This document shows positions 8,316 to 16,815 of a stretch of 44,272 bases of DNA, one piece after another (positions within the stretch are counted from its first letter, which is position 1; each line of letters begins with the position of its first letter). The DNA is taken from NCBI GenBank assembly GCA_030066015.1, contig JASJCL010000058.1:1-44272 (forward strand), given 5' to 3'. The position numbers were made by a program, and so were the translations under genes. The stretch comes from Desulfosarcinaceae bacterium (GTDB lineage Bacteria; Desulfobacterota; Desulfobacteria; Desulfobacterales; Desulfosarcinaceae). The notes under the pieces are model-generated. The model had not been told where the DNA came from and made no database searches. It was given only the letters and a program-made list of their open reading frames with translations.

Positions 8316-8391
8316 GCGGGCATAGCTCAGTTGGTAGAGTACAAGCTTCCCAAGCTTGGTGTCGCGAGTTCGAGTCTCGTTGCCCGCTCCA
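8316..8391 (+). tRNA. tRNA-Gly (anticodon CCC)
   Basis: The 76-base cloverleaf has acceptor stem GCGGGCA with TGCCCGC, a D-arm AGCTCAGTTGGTAGAGT, anticodon stem CAAGC/GCTTG around loop TTCCCAA (anticodon CCC), the T-loop GTTCGAGTC, and an encoded CCA end (8389-8391). It reads GGG glycine codons. It sits just upstream of rimP-nusA-infB, the position held by the initiator tRNA metY in E. coli. Confidence 0.95.
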
Positions 8392-8432
8392 AATGAAAGT
8401 CCGGTTGTGCGGCAACTTTGTATAGGTTGGGA

Positions 8433-8533
8433 CTTTTATCTATGTTGGTGGTTTACCCGAATTTTCCACTGAAGGTAATCTCATGAACTGATTGTTTTCG
8501 ATTTCGTTTAAAAAACCGAAGCATAGATAAAAG
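8433..8533 (+). promoter_or_regulatory. 12-bp inverted repeat in the tRNA-rimP spacer
   Basis: CTTTTATCTATG at 8433-8444 and CATAGATAAAAG at 8522-8533 are exact complements enclosing about 77 bases. The structure lies between the tRNA and the terminator hairpin ahead of rimP. It could be an RNase cleavage site that frees the tRNA, or part of a switch that competes with the terminator. The pairing is plain in the sequence; the role is inferred. Confidence 0.6.
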
Positions 8534-8534
8534 G

Positions 8535-8563
8535 AAAACGGGCTTAAGCCCGTTTTTTTGTTT
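8535..8563 (+). terminator. Terminator between tRNA-Gly and rimP
   Basis: AAAACGGGCTTAAGCCCGTTTT at 8535-8556 is a perfect palindrome that folds into a 9-10 bp stem with a minimal loop, followed by more T residues. It is a textbook rho-independent terminator located only about 10 bases before the rimP start. Expression of rimP-nusA-infB from the tRNA promoter must read through it, which suggests attenuation. Confidence 0.85.
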
Positions 8564-8571
8564 TTCTACGA

Positions 8572-9126
8572 ATGGGAATTGCGGTGAAACGCAGCATGCA
8601 AAAAGAGACGCGAAGATCAGCGCGATCACTTCCGCAAGACAAACCATCTACTTCGCGAAGAGAAGCATACGAGAAGTATTTTATCGCCGCAGTGACGCGT
8701 CTGGCCGAACCGCTTTGCACTTCCGAAGGAATGGAATTGGTACACCTGGAATACCTGCGGGAGTCTGGCGGCCGCGTATTGCGCCTATACATCGACAAAC
8801 CCGGCGGCGTCAAACTGGATGATTGCGTCCGCATCAGCAGAGAATTGAGTGATATCCTTGATGCGCGCGCCGACATCGAAGAGCCCTATCGACTGGAGGT
8901 CTCCTCGCCTGGGGCCGACAGGCCGCTTGCTAAATTGGGAGACTTCCAGCGATTCATTGGAAGTAAAGCGAAGATCCGTACACACAATGCTATCGATGGC
9001 CGCAAGAACTTTACCGGTATCCTCGAGGCGGTGGTCAACCAAAGCGTTCAGATCGACATCGACGGAAGGGCCGTCGAAATTGCCGTTGCCAATATCAGCC
9101 GGGCGCGGCTGGTGGCCGAGACATAG
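8572..9126 (+). CDS. rimP: Ribosome maturation factor RimP
   Basis: RimP binds the 30S subunit during late maturation. The 184-residue product has a basic 30-residue N-terminal extension, then the RimP N domain (LAEPLCTSEGMELVHLEYLRESGGRVLRLYIDKPGGVKLDDC) and the C-terminal SH3-like domain containing YRLEVSSPGADRPL. The ATG at 8572 has a poor ribosome site and lies right after a terminator. An in-frame ATG at 8596 is a possible alternative and would shorten the basic extension. It heads the rimP-nusA-infB order conserved in most bacteria. Confidence 0.93.
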   Translation: MGIAVKRSMQKETRRSARSLPQDKPSTSRREAYEKYFIAAVTRLAEPLCTSEGMELVHLEYLRESGGRVLRLYIDKPGGVKLDDCVRISRELSDILDARADIEEPYRLEVSSPGADRPLAKLGDFQRFIGSKAKIRTHNAIDGRKNFTGILEAVVNQSVQIDIDGRAVEIAVANISRARLVAET

Positions 9127-9257
9127 ACATCTTTGGAGAGACGGTTAGAACGGACGGAGAGCAAACCTAACTTGGAGCTGGCGTTACTGGACCGATGGGC
9201 TGAACGATGCATCCCTGCAGCGGCAATCCGGCCCAGTAGCGATGGAGAAATTGCAAG

Positions 9258-10802
9258 ATGATTTCAGACATCAAGCGGGTGGTTGAGCAAGTCAGCCGGG
9301 ACAAGGGTATCAGTCGCGAAGTATTGATCCACGCCTTGGAAGAAGCGTTACGATCTGCCGCCAGGAAGAAATTCGGCAGTAAAATCGATATCGAAGCCCA
9401 GTACAATGAAGAGGGCGGTGATATCGAAGTCTTCCAATTCAAAGAAGTGGTCGAAACTGTCACCGAACCCGATCTGCAAATCTCCTTCGATGAAGGCCGC
9501 AAATTGGATCCGGAATGTGAAATCGGGGACAGCCTGGGCACCAAGATGGATGCCATGACCTTCGGTCGCATCGCCGCCCAATCCGCCAAGCAGGTCATCA
9601 TTCAGAAGATGAAGGATGCCGAGCGCGACGCGGTATACGCCAGCTACATCGATCGTAAAGGGGAAACGGTCAATGGCATCGTCCAGCGGATGGACCGTGG
9701 CGATATCATCGTCAACCTCGGCACTACCGAAGCGGTGCTACCGTCGCGCGAGCAGGTGCCGCGCGAAAACTATCGCCGCGGCGATCGGGTGCGCGCCCTG
9801 ATCCTCGACGTTCTCTACGAAACACGCGGCCCCCAGGTCGTATTGACCCGCACCCATCCGGATTTCCTCATCAGTCTGTTCAAGGTCGAGGTACCCGAGA
9901 TCAGTGAAGCCATCGTCGAAATCAAAGCCGCCGCCAGAGAGCCCGGTAGTCGGGCGAAAATCTCAGTTGCCTCACACGATTCTGACATCGACCCGGTAGG
10001 CGCCTGTGTGGGGATGAAGGGTAGCCGCGTACAGAACGTGGTGCAAGAGCTGCGTGGCGAGAAAATCGACATCATCCCCTGGCACGTGGACGCCGCGAAA
10101 TTTGTCTGCAACGCCCTGGCACCGGCAGAGATCGCCCGCGTCATCATCGACGAGGAGAATAAGGCCATGGAGGTCATTGTACCGGATGAGTTTCTCTCCG
10201 TGGCCATTGGCAAGCGTGGTCAAAACGTTCGGCTGGCCTCCAAGTTGACCGGCTGGCACCTCGACGTGACCAGCGAAACCAAGTACGAAGAGCTCATGGA
10301 GCGCGGGTATCAATCCTTGCTCGCTTTTCCGGACATGTCCGAAGCGATGGCCGACACCCTCTTTGAGCGCGGATTCTACTCGGCCGAAGAGATCGCCAAC
10401 GCCAGTGTAGAAGATTTGATGCAGGTGCCGGAGCTCACGCAGGAGCAGGCCGAAGAACTCATTGTCAACGCCGAACCCGTTGTGGAGGCCATTCGCCAAG
10501 CGGAGATCGAAGCGGCCGAGGCGGCAGCGGCCGAGGCGGCAGCAGCCGAGGCGGCGGCGGCCGAAGCGGCGGCGGCCGAAGCGGCGGCAGCTGAAGCCGC
10601 ACTGGCCGAAGTGGCGGCCGAAGCAGCGGAGGGCGCCGAAGCGGATGCTGAAGCGGAAGCAGACAGGGATGCTGAGACGGCGGTGGTTGAAGCGGATGCA
10701 GACACTGCCGACGCAGGCGCTGAGGCGGGCGCCTCAGTGGGGACCGATACGACCGACACATCGGACACCGATATCCCGAAAGAAAGCGATACAGATCTAT
10801 AA
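9258..10802 (+). CDS. nusA: Transcription termination/antitermination factor NusA with Ala-rich tail
   Basis: NusA binds RNA polymerase and modulates pausing, termination and antitermination. The 514-residue product has the N-terminal domain (about 1-130), an S1 domain (about 133-200, beginning ETVNGIVQRMDRGDIIVNLG), KH1 and KH2 (about 230-345, with VGACVGMKGSRVQNV and VAIGKRGQNVRLAS) and one acidic/HhH repeat (about 350-415). After that comes a roughly 100-residue low-complexity tail made first of EAAAA repeats and then of acidic Asp/Glu/Ala/Thr residues. The tail is not part of the usual NusA fold. It lies between rimP and infB. Confidence 0.96.
   Translation: MISDIKRVVEQVSRDKGISREVLIHALEEALRSAARKKFGSKIDIEAQYNEEGGDIEVFQFKEVVETVTEPDLQISFDEGRKLDPECEIGDSLGTKMDAMTFGRIAAQSAKQVIIQKMKDAERDAVYASYIDRKGETVNGIVQRMDRGDIIVNLGTTEAVLPSREQVPRENYRRGDRVRALILDVLYETRGPQVVLTRTHPDFLISLFKVEVPEISEAIVEIKAAAREPGSRAKISVASHDSDIDPVGACVGMKGSRVQNVVQELRGEKIDIIPWHVDAAKFVCNALAPAEIARVIIDEENKAMEVIVPDEFLSVAIGKRGQNVRLASKLTGWHLDVTSETKYEELMERGYQSLLAFPDMSEAMADTLFERGFYSAEEIANASVEDLMQVPELTQEQAEELIVNAEPVVEAIRQAEIEAAEAAAAEAAAAEAAAAEAAAAEAAAAEAALAEVAAEAAEGAEADAEAEADRDAETAVVEADADTADAGAEAGASVGTDTTDTSDTDIPKESDTDL
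10509..10620 (+). repeat. 15-base tandem repeat encoding EAAAA units in nusA
   Basis: Near-identical GCGGCCGAGGCGGCA-type units of 15 bases repeat about seven times and encode (AEAAA)n. Units differ mostly at third codon positions. The array is a likely site of replication slippage and length variation between strains, always in frame because the unit is a multiple of three. Confidence 0.8.
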
Positions 10803-10880
10803 TCTTCGCCAAACCCAGCAGGGCGATGTTGTGCAGGCGAACGTCTAATAGAGAGAAGTTGACGGTTTGAGGGGGAGGTA

Positions 10881-13640
10881 ATGGCGAAAATCAGAGTCTA
10901 CGAGCTGGCCAGAGATCTCAACATGACCAACAAGGATCTCCTCGCCAAATTGAGGGAGATGGAGATCGAGATCAACAGCCACATGAGCTCACTGGATGAA
11001 GAAACCACGACCCGGGTGAAAAACGCCCTCAAGGGGGGCCCGGAGCCCAACTTAGAGGAGACCCGTATCACGCCGGGCGTCATTCGGCGTCGGCGCAAGG
11101 TGGTGAAGCCTGCCGCACCGGAGACGATCGCCACGGCCGAAATACCCGCCGAAGAGGCGGCAGCTGCCGCAGCCCCGACGGAAGCAGACGAGGCGCCGCC
11201 CGCCGAAGCCGCACCGCCGGAAAAGACAGCCGCTCGCGTCGTAGCGCCGGTGGAGCAGCCTACCGAGGCCGATGAGCTGGTGCCTGAGGCGGTGGTACTG
11301 GAGACGGTCGATGCCGCCGCATCCGCTGAAACGGCCGCGGCGGATGATGTCGCTGCGGAACGCCCGGACGAAGCGGCTGAGACCGCGCCGGCGCCCACTG
11401 CGGAGGCCACCGATACGGTTGACGCCGAGCCTGCCGACGCACCTGGTGAAGCGGCGGCAGAGACGGCCGAGCAGCCTTTAGCAGCGGAAACAGCGGCGGT
11501 CAAGCCCAAGCGTGGTGAAGCACCGGCCAAGATCATCAAACTCCCCAAAAAGCCGGTCACCTCTCTCAAACCCAGCAGCCGCCCCAAACCGACGCAGACA
11601 CGACCGCCGCGTCCGGCAAGACCGGGCGCCTACCCGGATCTCAGCGGGCCGCCGCCCGGTCCCATGGAGGATCGCGGCGATGCACGTAAAAAGGGTCGCA
11701 AGAAAGGGGCACCAACCGATATTGGCGACAAGCGCGTCTTCAAGAAAAAGGGCGGTTTTCGCCGCAGAGAGGTGATCGAAGGCCGCGATCTTTACAGCGG
11801 CAAACGTGGCCGCAAGGGCAAAAAGGGTAAAGGCAAAGCGTTCACCGGTGGTGAAAAAACCCAGATCACCACCGCCAAAGCCATCAAGCGGCGGGTCAAG
11901 ATGGATGAAACCATCGTTCTCTCGGAATTGGCCAAACGGATGGGGATCAAGGCCAATGAGATGATTGTTAAGCTCATGGGCTTGGGTGTCATGGCCACCG
12001 TCAATCAGACCATCGATTTCGACACCGCCGTCCTGGTGGCCGGAGAGTTCGACTACGAGGTGGAGAAGGCCAGCTTCGAAGAGGAGGCCATTCTCAAAGT
12101 GGATGTGGAAGATGCGCCGGAACAGCTGATGCCACGTCCCCCGGTGGTCACCATCATGGGCCACGTCGACCATGGCAAGACCTCGCTCCTGGACGTGATT
12201 CGCCAGACGCGGATCACCGACCACGAGGCCGGCGGCATCACCCAGCACATCGGTGCCTACAACGTCACCACTCTTAAAGGTCAAATCGTCTTCCTGGATA
12301 CGCCGGGCCATGAGGCGTTCTCCGCCATGCGCTCTCGCGGCGCACAGGTAACCGACTTGGTGATTCTCGTGGTGGCCGCCGACGACGGCATCATGCCGCA
12401 GACGGTGGAAGCCATCAACCACAGCCGTGCCGCCGAGGTGCCCATCATCGTCGCGGTCAACAAGATGGACAAGGCCGATGCCGACCCCGACAAGGTCATG
12501 CGCCAACTGGCGGAGATGGAACTCGTGCCCGAAGAGTGGGGGGGGGACACCATTACCGTCAAGGTGTCGGCCAAACAGAACAGCGGCATAGACGATCTGC
12601 TGGAGATGATCCTGCTTCAATCCGAGATGCTTGAACTGAAAGCCAACCCGGACAAGAAAGCCACCGGTCACGTGGTGGAGGCCAAATTGGACTCGGGTCG
12701 CGGCCCGGTGGCCACCGTCCTCATCAACGACGGCACCCTCAAAGTGGGTGACCCGGTGGTCTGCGGTGTTCACTTCGGTAAATTGCGCGCCCTGCTCAAC
12801 GATGTCGGCCAGCAGGTGGACTCCGCCGGTCCGGCGATTCCGGTGGAGATCGTCGGCCTCTCAGGCGTCCCCACCGCCGGTGATGAACTGGTGGCACTGG
12901 ATGACGAAAAGGACGCCAAACAGGTCAGTGAGCACAGGCTCCAGAAGCAGCGCAGCCTCGAACTGGCCAAAACCAGCCGCCTGAGCCTGGAAAAGCTTTA
13001 TGAACAGATGCAGGAGGGCGAGGTTCAGGATCTCAACGTCATCATCAAAGCCGATGTGGACGGCTCCATCGAAGCCCTGCGCGATTCGTTGGTCAAATTG
13101 TCCAACGAAGAGGTCAACATCAACGTGGTACACGCCGCCACCGGTACAATCTCAGAATCGGACGTCTCCCTCGCGGCCGTCTCCAACGCCATCATCATCG
13201 GCTTCAACGTGCGGCCCAACACGAAAGTGCGCGAAATGGCCCAGGAGGAAAATGTAGACATCCGTTATCACAATGTGATCTACAATGTGATCAAGGAGGT
13301 CAAGGACGCCATCGTGGGATTGATGAAATCCACTTTCGAGGAGCGTCTGCTGGGCAAGGCCGAGGTGCGCCAGGTCTTCCACGTCCCCAAGGTTGGCTCC
13401 ATTGCCGGCTCCTATGTGGTGGAGGGCAAGATCGAACGTGGCCGCCAGCTGCGACTGCTGCGCGACGGCATCGTCATCTATGAGGGGCGCAATGCCTCAC
13501 TGCGGCGCTACAAGGACGACGTCAAAGAGGTCCAGTCCGGCTACGAGTGCGGGATCGGCATCGAGAACTTTAACGACATCAAGGTCGGTGACCACATCGA
13601 ATGCTTCTACATGGAGGAGATTCGACCCGACTTGGCATGA
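10881..13640 (+). CDS. infB: Translation initiation factor IF-2
   Basis: IF-2 is the GTPase that brings fMet-tRNA to the ribosome and promotes subunit joining. The 919-residue product has an N-terminal IF2_N subdomain ([21 protein letters not shown]), a long Ala/Glu/Pro-rich linker (about 85-210), a basic Lys/Arg-rich stretch (about 210-330) and a second IF2_N region. The G domain follows, with GHVDHGKTS near 427, DTPGHEAF and NKMDK, then domains II-IV ending in the fMet-tRNA-binding fold. A GGGGGAGG site precedes the ATG. It is long compared with compact IF-2s, owing to the linker. Confidence 0.97.
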   Translation: MAKIRVYELARDLNMTNKDLLAKLREMEIEINSHMSSLDEETTTRVKNALKGGPEPNLEETRITPGVIRRRRKVVKPAAPETIATAEIPAEEAAAAAAPTEADEAPPAEAAPPEKTAARVVAPVEQPTEADELVPEAVVLETVDAAASAETAAADDVAAERPDEAAETAPAPTAEATDTVDAEPADAPGEAAAETAEQPLAAETAAVKPKRGEAPAKIIKLPKKPVTSLKPSSRPKPTQTRPPRPARPGAYPDLSGPPPGPMEDRGDARKKGRKKGAPTDIGDKRVFKKKGGFRRREVIEGRDLYSGKRGRKGKKGKGKAFTGGEKTQITTAKAIKRRVKMDETIVLSELAKRMGIKANEMIVKLMGLGVMATVNQTIDFDTAVLVAGEFDYEVEKASFEEEAILKVDVEDAPEQLMPRPPVVTIMGHVDHGKTSLLDVIRQTRITDHEAGGITQHIGAYNVTTLKGQIVFLDTPGHEAFSAMRSRGAQVTDLVILVVAADDGIMPQTVEAINHSRAAEVPIIVAVNKMDKADADPDKVMRQLAEMELVPEEWGGDTITVKVSAKQNSGIDDLLEMILLQSEMLELKANPDKKATGHVVEAKLDSGRGPVATVLINDGTLKVGDPVVCGVHFGKLRALLNDVGQQVDSAGPAIPVEIVGLSGVPTAGDELVALDDEKDAKQVSEHRLQKQRSLELAKTSRLSLEKLYEQMQEGEVQDLNVIIKADVDGSIEALRDSLVKLSNEEVNINVVHAATGTISESDVSLAAVSNAIIIGFNVRPNTKVREMAQEENVDIRYHNVIYNVIKEVKDAIVGLMKSTFEERLLGKAEVRQVFHVPKVGSIAGSYVVEGKIERGRQLRLLRDGIVIYEGRNASLRRYKDDVKEVQSGYECGIGIENFNDIKVGDHIECFYMEEIRPDLA

Positions 13641-13767
13641 GCACGACGGGGCCCGGCCGCTCCCCCGGCGAGCGGGCCCATTGGCGCATGCTGTGAGCGC
13701 AGCGGTTGCAACCACCGCCAACGGGCGGTTAATGACACAACGCTAAACGCTTCGGATAAGGCAACCC

Positions 13768-14055
13768 ATGGTCGTCGGCACCGGCATCATCACCCTGAGA
13801 ATTCACGACTGCCGGTCCCTTAAAGGCAAACGCAAGGTGGTCAAGAGCGTGGTTCAGAGAATCCGCAACAATTTCAACGCCTCCGTGGCCGAGGTCGGCG
13901 CCAACGACATCTACCAGCGGGCCGAGATCGGTATTGCAATGGCCGGCAATGACAGCCAGGTGATCAATTCCAAGCTGGACAAGGTTTTCAACATGGTGGA
14001 AGATCTCGGGCTTGCGGAAGTGATCGACAGCGAATACGAGATAATTACCTATTGA
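13768..14055 (+). CDS. DUF503 (YlxP-like) protein
   Basis: The 95-residue product matches the DUF503/YlxP family (PF04456): a start with VGTGIITLRIHDCRSLKGKRKVVKSVVQRIRNNFNASVAEV, then DIYQRAEIGIAMAGND. Homologues sit between infB and rbfA in many Gram-positives and Desulfobacterota and are thought to be linked to ribosome assembly, but the function is not settled. Position and length here are typical. Confidence 0.9.
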   Translation: MVVGTGIITLRIHDCRSLKGKRKVVKSVVQRIRNNFNASVAEVGANDIYQRAEIGIAMAGNDSQVINSKLDKVFNMVEDLGLAEVIDSEYEIITY

Positions 14056-14094
14056 TCCGTGGGCCCTGCGGGACCATGACCAGAGCATGAACCA

Positions 14095-14475
14095 ATGAAA
14101 CCCTATTCCCGGTCCGAGCGCGTGAGCGGACAGATCCACAAACAATTATCCGAATTGCTGCAGAAACGCATCAGTGATCCGCGCCTGGCCAGCACCACCA
14201 TATCGGGCGTGAAGATGACGAGCGACCTGCGCATCGCAAAGATCTATTTTGCCACTGGTGATGGTGGCCAGCGGAAAACGAACGCCCTGGAGGGCTTTAA
14301 GAGCGCCCGCGGTTTTCTCAAGCGGACGCTTGCCGCTCGCCTGGGATTGCGCTATATGCCGGACCTCCAGTTCTACTACGACGACTCTTTCGACTACGGT
14401 GCGCGCATCGAGGCCGTTTTTAAGCGCTTAGAAGCAGAGCATGGTTCAGATCGTTCATCAACTGAAAAGGAGTAG
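14095..14475 (+). CDS. rbfA: 30S ribosome-binding factor RbfA
   Basis: RbfA is a small KH-fold protein needed for late 16S rRNA processing and 30S maturation. The 126-residue product starts with the basic YSRSERVSGQIHKQLSELLQKRISDPRL segment and contains the conserved GFKSARGFLKRTLAARLGLRYMPDLQF and FYYDDSFDYGARIEAVF segments. Its 3' end overlaps the nrnA start by 35 bases, which suggests translational coupling. Confidence 0.95.
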   Translation: MKPYSRSERVSGQIHKQLSELLQKRISDPRLASTTISGVKMTSDLRIAKIYFATGDGGQRKTNALEGFKSARGFLKRTLAARLGLRYMPDLQFYYDDSFDYGARIEAVFKRLEAEHGSDRSSTEKE

Positions 14476-15445
14476 ACGCATCTTCGTCGCCTCCCACGAA
14501 AGTCCGGACGGCGACGCGGTCGGCTCTCTCCTGGCCACCTATCTCGTGCTCACAGAGATGGGATGCCGGGTCGTGTGCTATAATCCCAGTCCCATCCCGG
14601 CCGTATACCGCTTCCTGCCGGCGGTTGAGGCCATCACCCGTGATCCAGCCGCGGCCGAAGATTGTGATGCGGCGGTGATTCTGGACTGTGGCAATCTGAA
14701 CCGCATCGGCGCGGCGAGTGCTCGAGTGGCCGCCATGCGCACGGTGATCAACATCGATCACCATGTGACCAACACCAATTTTGGCACCCATCGCCTCATC
14801 GACACGGAGGCCTGTGCCACGGCGGCCATCATCTACCGGTTGATCAAGGAAGCCGGCCTGCCCCTGCCCCAGGCGGCAGCCACCTGTCTGTACACCGGCA
14901 TTCTGACCGATACAGGCTCGTTTCGCTTCTCCAACACCAATCGGGAGGTGTTTGCCATCTGCGACGATCTGACCGCGCGGGGAGCGGACCCCTACGCAGT
15001 CGCCCAGCAGGTGTACGGCACCTATTCGCTGGGACGCATAAAACTGCTCAACCTGGCCTTGGATTCCATCGAATTGTCGGCCAATGGTCGGATGTCGATC
15101 ATGACCCTGACCCAGCAGATGTTGCACACAACCCGCACCCATCCGGAGGATGCGGATGGGTTGATCAACTATGCACGCCGTATTGAGGATGTGCAGGTGG
15201 CGGCCCTGATCCAGGAGCTTGCCGGCGCCGACGGGGCGCCGCAGGCGGCCAATGGGGAACGCCGCAATTATCACGTGAGCCTCAGGTCGGACGGCTCCGT
15301 GGATGTGGCCGAGATCGCCATGAGCTTCGGCGGCGGCGGCCACTCCAGTGCGTCGGGCTTCAGCATCGAAGCCACGCTGGCAGAGCTCAAAACGACGATT
15401 TTGGACCTGTCGAACCGAATTCCAGCGCCATGCGGCAACGATTGA
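14441..15445 (+). CDS. nrnA: DHH/DHHA1 phosphoesterase, NrnA-like oligoribonuclease/pAp phosphatase
   Basis: The 334-residue product has the DHH-family metal motifs in order: SHESPDGDAVGS near residue 18, a DCGN segment near 83, INIDHHVTN near 106, a TDTGSFRFSNT segment, and the C-terminal DHHA1 glycine loop GGGGHSSASG. NrnA-type enzymes degrade short RNA oligomers and dephosphorylate 3'-phosphoadenosine 5'-phosphate, taking the place of Orn. The gene overlaps rbfA at its start and truB at its end by 16 bases, within the usual rbfA-nrnA-truB order. Confidence 0.92.
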   Translation: MVQIVHQLKRSRRIFVASHESPDGDAVGSLLATYLVLTEMGCRVVCYNPSPIPAVYRFLPAVEAITRDPAAAEDCDAAVILDCGNLNRIGAASARVAAMRTVINIDHHVTNTNFGTHRLIDTEACATAAIIYRLIKEAGLPLPQAAATCLYTGILTDTGSFRFSNTNREVFAICDDLTARGADPYAVAQQVYGTYSLGRIKLLNLALDSIELSANGRMSIMTLTQQMLHTTRTHPEDADGLINYARRIEDVQVAALIQELAGADGAPQAANGERRNYHVSLRSDGSVDVAEIAMSFGGGGHSSASGFSIEATLAELKTTILDLSNRIPAPCGND

Positions 15446-16371
15446 ATGGTTTTCTGGTGATCGATAAACCCCCGGAGATGACCTCTGCTCAGGTCGTCGC
15501 CCGGGTCAAGCGGCTCACAAGAGCCAATAAAGTCGGGCACACCGGCACCCTCGACCCCTTCGCCACGGGGGTGCTGATCTGTTGCCTGAACCAGGCCACC
15601 CGGTTGGCCGGTTACCTGTTGAAAGATACCAAGCGCTACCGGGCCGTCTTGCACCTGGGCGTCACAACCGACACCCAGGACAGCACCGGCGAGACGGTTT
15701 CCACGGCGCCGGTAGACCACCTCACCGACGAAGCGGTGATGGCCGCCTTCCGCGGTTTCGTGGGCACCTTTCCACAGCAGCCGCCAACCTACTCGGCCCT
15801 GAAGCACCGGGGTGTGCCCCTGTACAAGCTGGCCCGCATGGGCAAACCGGTCCGCAAAGCCCCCCGCGAGGTGACGGTGTTCCGGTTGGCGATCGATGAG
15901 GTCGCCCTGCCCCACGTCACCTTTGAGGTGACCTGCTCGGCCGGCACCTATGTGCGCACACTGGGTGCCGATATAGGGCAAAAGCTTGGCTGCGGCGGCC
16001 ACCTGACAGCGCTCCGGCGCCTGCAAAGCGGCCCTTTCGGATTGGAAACAGCGCTCCAGCTCGAGGCGCTCCCGGCGATGGCCGCCCAAGGCGGGCTTGC
16101 GGTCCACCTTATCGAACCAGCCCGGGTGTTTCCACATTGGCAGCGGGTGGTGGCCGATAGAGCGCTGTTGCGCAAGGTGCTGCACGGACAGCCGGTGGAT
16201 CCGGCGGATCTGGGGATGGCAGCGTCAGCGGCGCAAAAATCTGACGCCCCGATCCTGGTGATGGGTCCCGACGACCGCTTGGTAGCCCTCTTGGGGTACC
16301 GGCCGAACAGCCAAAAATTGCGTTATCATTGTGTGTTCGCAGAAGAAATAATTGCGAGTGGAATTGTATAA
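15430..16371 (+). CDS. truB: tRNA pseudouridine(55) synthase
   Basis: TruB converts U55 in the tRNA T-loop to pseudouridine. The 313-residue product begins NGFLVIDKPPEMTSAQVV and carries the catalytic aspartate in GHTGTLDPFATGVL (about residue 42). It also has YSALKHRGVPLYKLAR and the TYVRTLGADIG segment, followed by a C-terminal PUA-like extension. It overlaps nrnA by 16 bases; rpsO follows after 12 bases. Confidence 0.96.
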   Translation: MRQRLNGFLVIDKPPEMTSAQVVARVKRLTRANKVGHTGTLDPFATGVLICCLNQATRLAGYLLKDTKRYRAVLHLGVTTDTQDSTGETVSTAPVDHLTDEAVMAAFRGFVGTFPQQPPTYSALKHRGVPLYKLARMGKPVRKAPREVTVFRLAIDEVALPHVTFEVTCSAGTYVRTLGADIGQKLGCGGHLTALRRLQSGPFGLETALQLEALPAMAAQGGLAVHLIEPARVFPHWQRVVADRALLRKVLHGQPVDPADLGMAASAAQKSDAPILVMGPDDRLVALLGYRPNSQKLRYHCVFAEEIIASGIV

Positions 16372-16383
16372 GGAGGAGTGACC

Positions 16384-16653
16384 GTGGCGTATACGACCGA
16401 TGCCAAAAAAGATCTGATCGAAAAATACAAACAGCATGAGTCGGACACCGGCTCACCCGAGGTACAGATCGGCCTGTTGACCTACCGCATCAGCTACCTG
16501 ACCGAGCACCTCAAGGTGCACAAGAAAGATCACCACAGCCGCCGCGGGCTGCTGATGCTGGTCGGTAAGCGGCGCCGTCTGCTCAACTATGTCAAGAAAA
16601 ACGACGTTCAACGCTATCGCAACATTATCGAAACCTTAGGGTTGCGGCGATAA
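16384..16653 (+). CDS. rpsO: 30S ribosomal protein S15, GTG start
   Basis: The 89-residue product has the normal S15 length and pattern: [57 protein letters not shown]15 binds the 16S rRNA central domain. A strong AGGAGG at 16371-16376 is 7 bases ahead of the GTG at 16384, which decides the start over another GTG at 16378. It is followed by pnp, as in most bacteria. Confidence 0.97.
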   Translation: MAYTTDAKKDLIEKYKQHESDTGSPEVQIGLLTYRISYLTEHLKVHKKDHHSRRGLLMLVGKRRRLLNYVKKNDVQRYRNIIETLGLRR

Positions 16654-16674
16654 GCCTCACCCTTCACCGCTTCG

Positions 16675-16729
16675 CACAGGTGGGCCTCCGCCTCCGGATT
16701 CCCCGGGCGGCAGAGTAGGCGCACCTGTG
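16675..16729 (+). promoter_or_regulatory. Long hairpin in the rpsO-pnp spacer (RNase III-type leader)
   Basis: CACAGGTG at 16675-16682 pairs with CACCTGTG at 16722-16729. After one G-G mismatch the stem continues GCCT/AGGC, and after a six-base bulge it continues CCGCC/GGCGG. There is no T-run, so it is not a simple terminator. In E. coli a long hairpin in this same place is cut by RNase III and lets PNPase control its own message. Confidence 0.6.
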
Positions 16730-16815
16730 TCTGCATTTGGCGTGAAGCGGCATGCGTGCACCGGCTCTCAACCGCGAGGCGGGGAGACCGTGTAAACTGA
16801 GGAGCAAATAAAAAC

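Noticed and set aside
10509-10620. The EAAAA repeat as a CRISPR-like or mobile repeat
   Set aside because: Units are 15 bases without spacers and lie in frame within nusA, so this is a coding tandem repeat.
11478-12773. A 431-residue minus-strand frame opposite infB
   Set aside because: It is His/Asp/Gly-rich antisense of the IF-2 G domain, with no recognisable domain.
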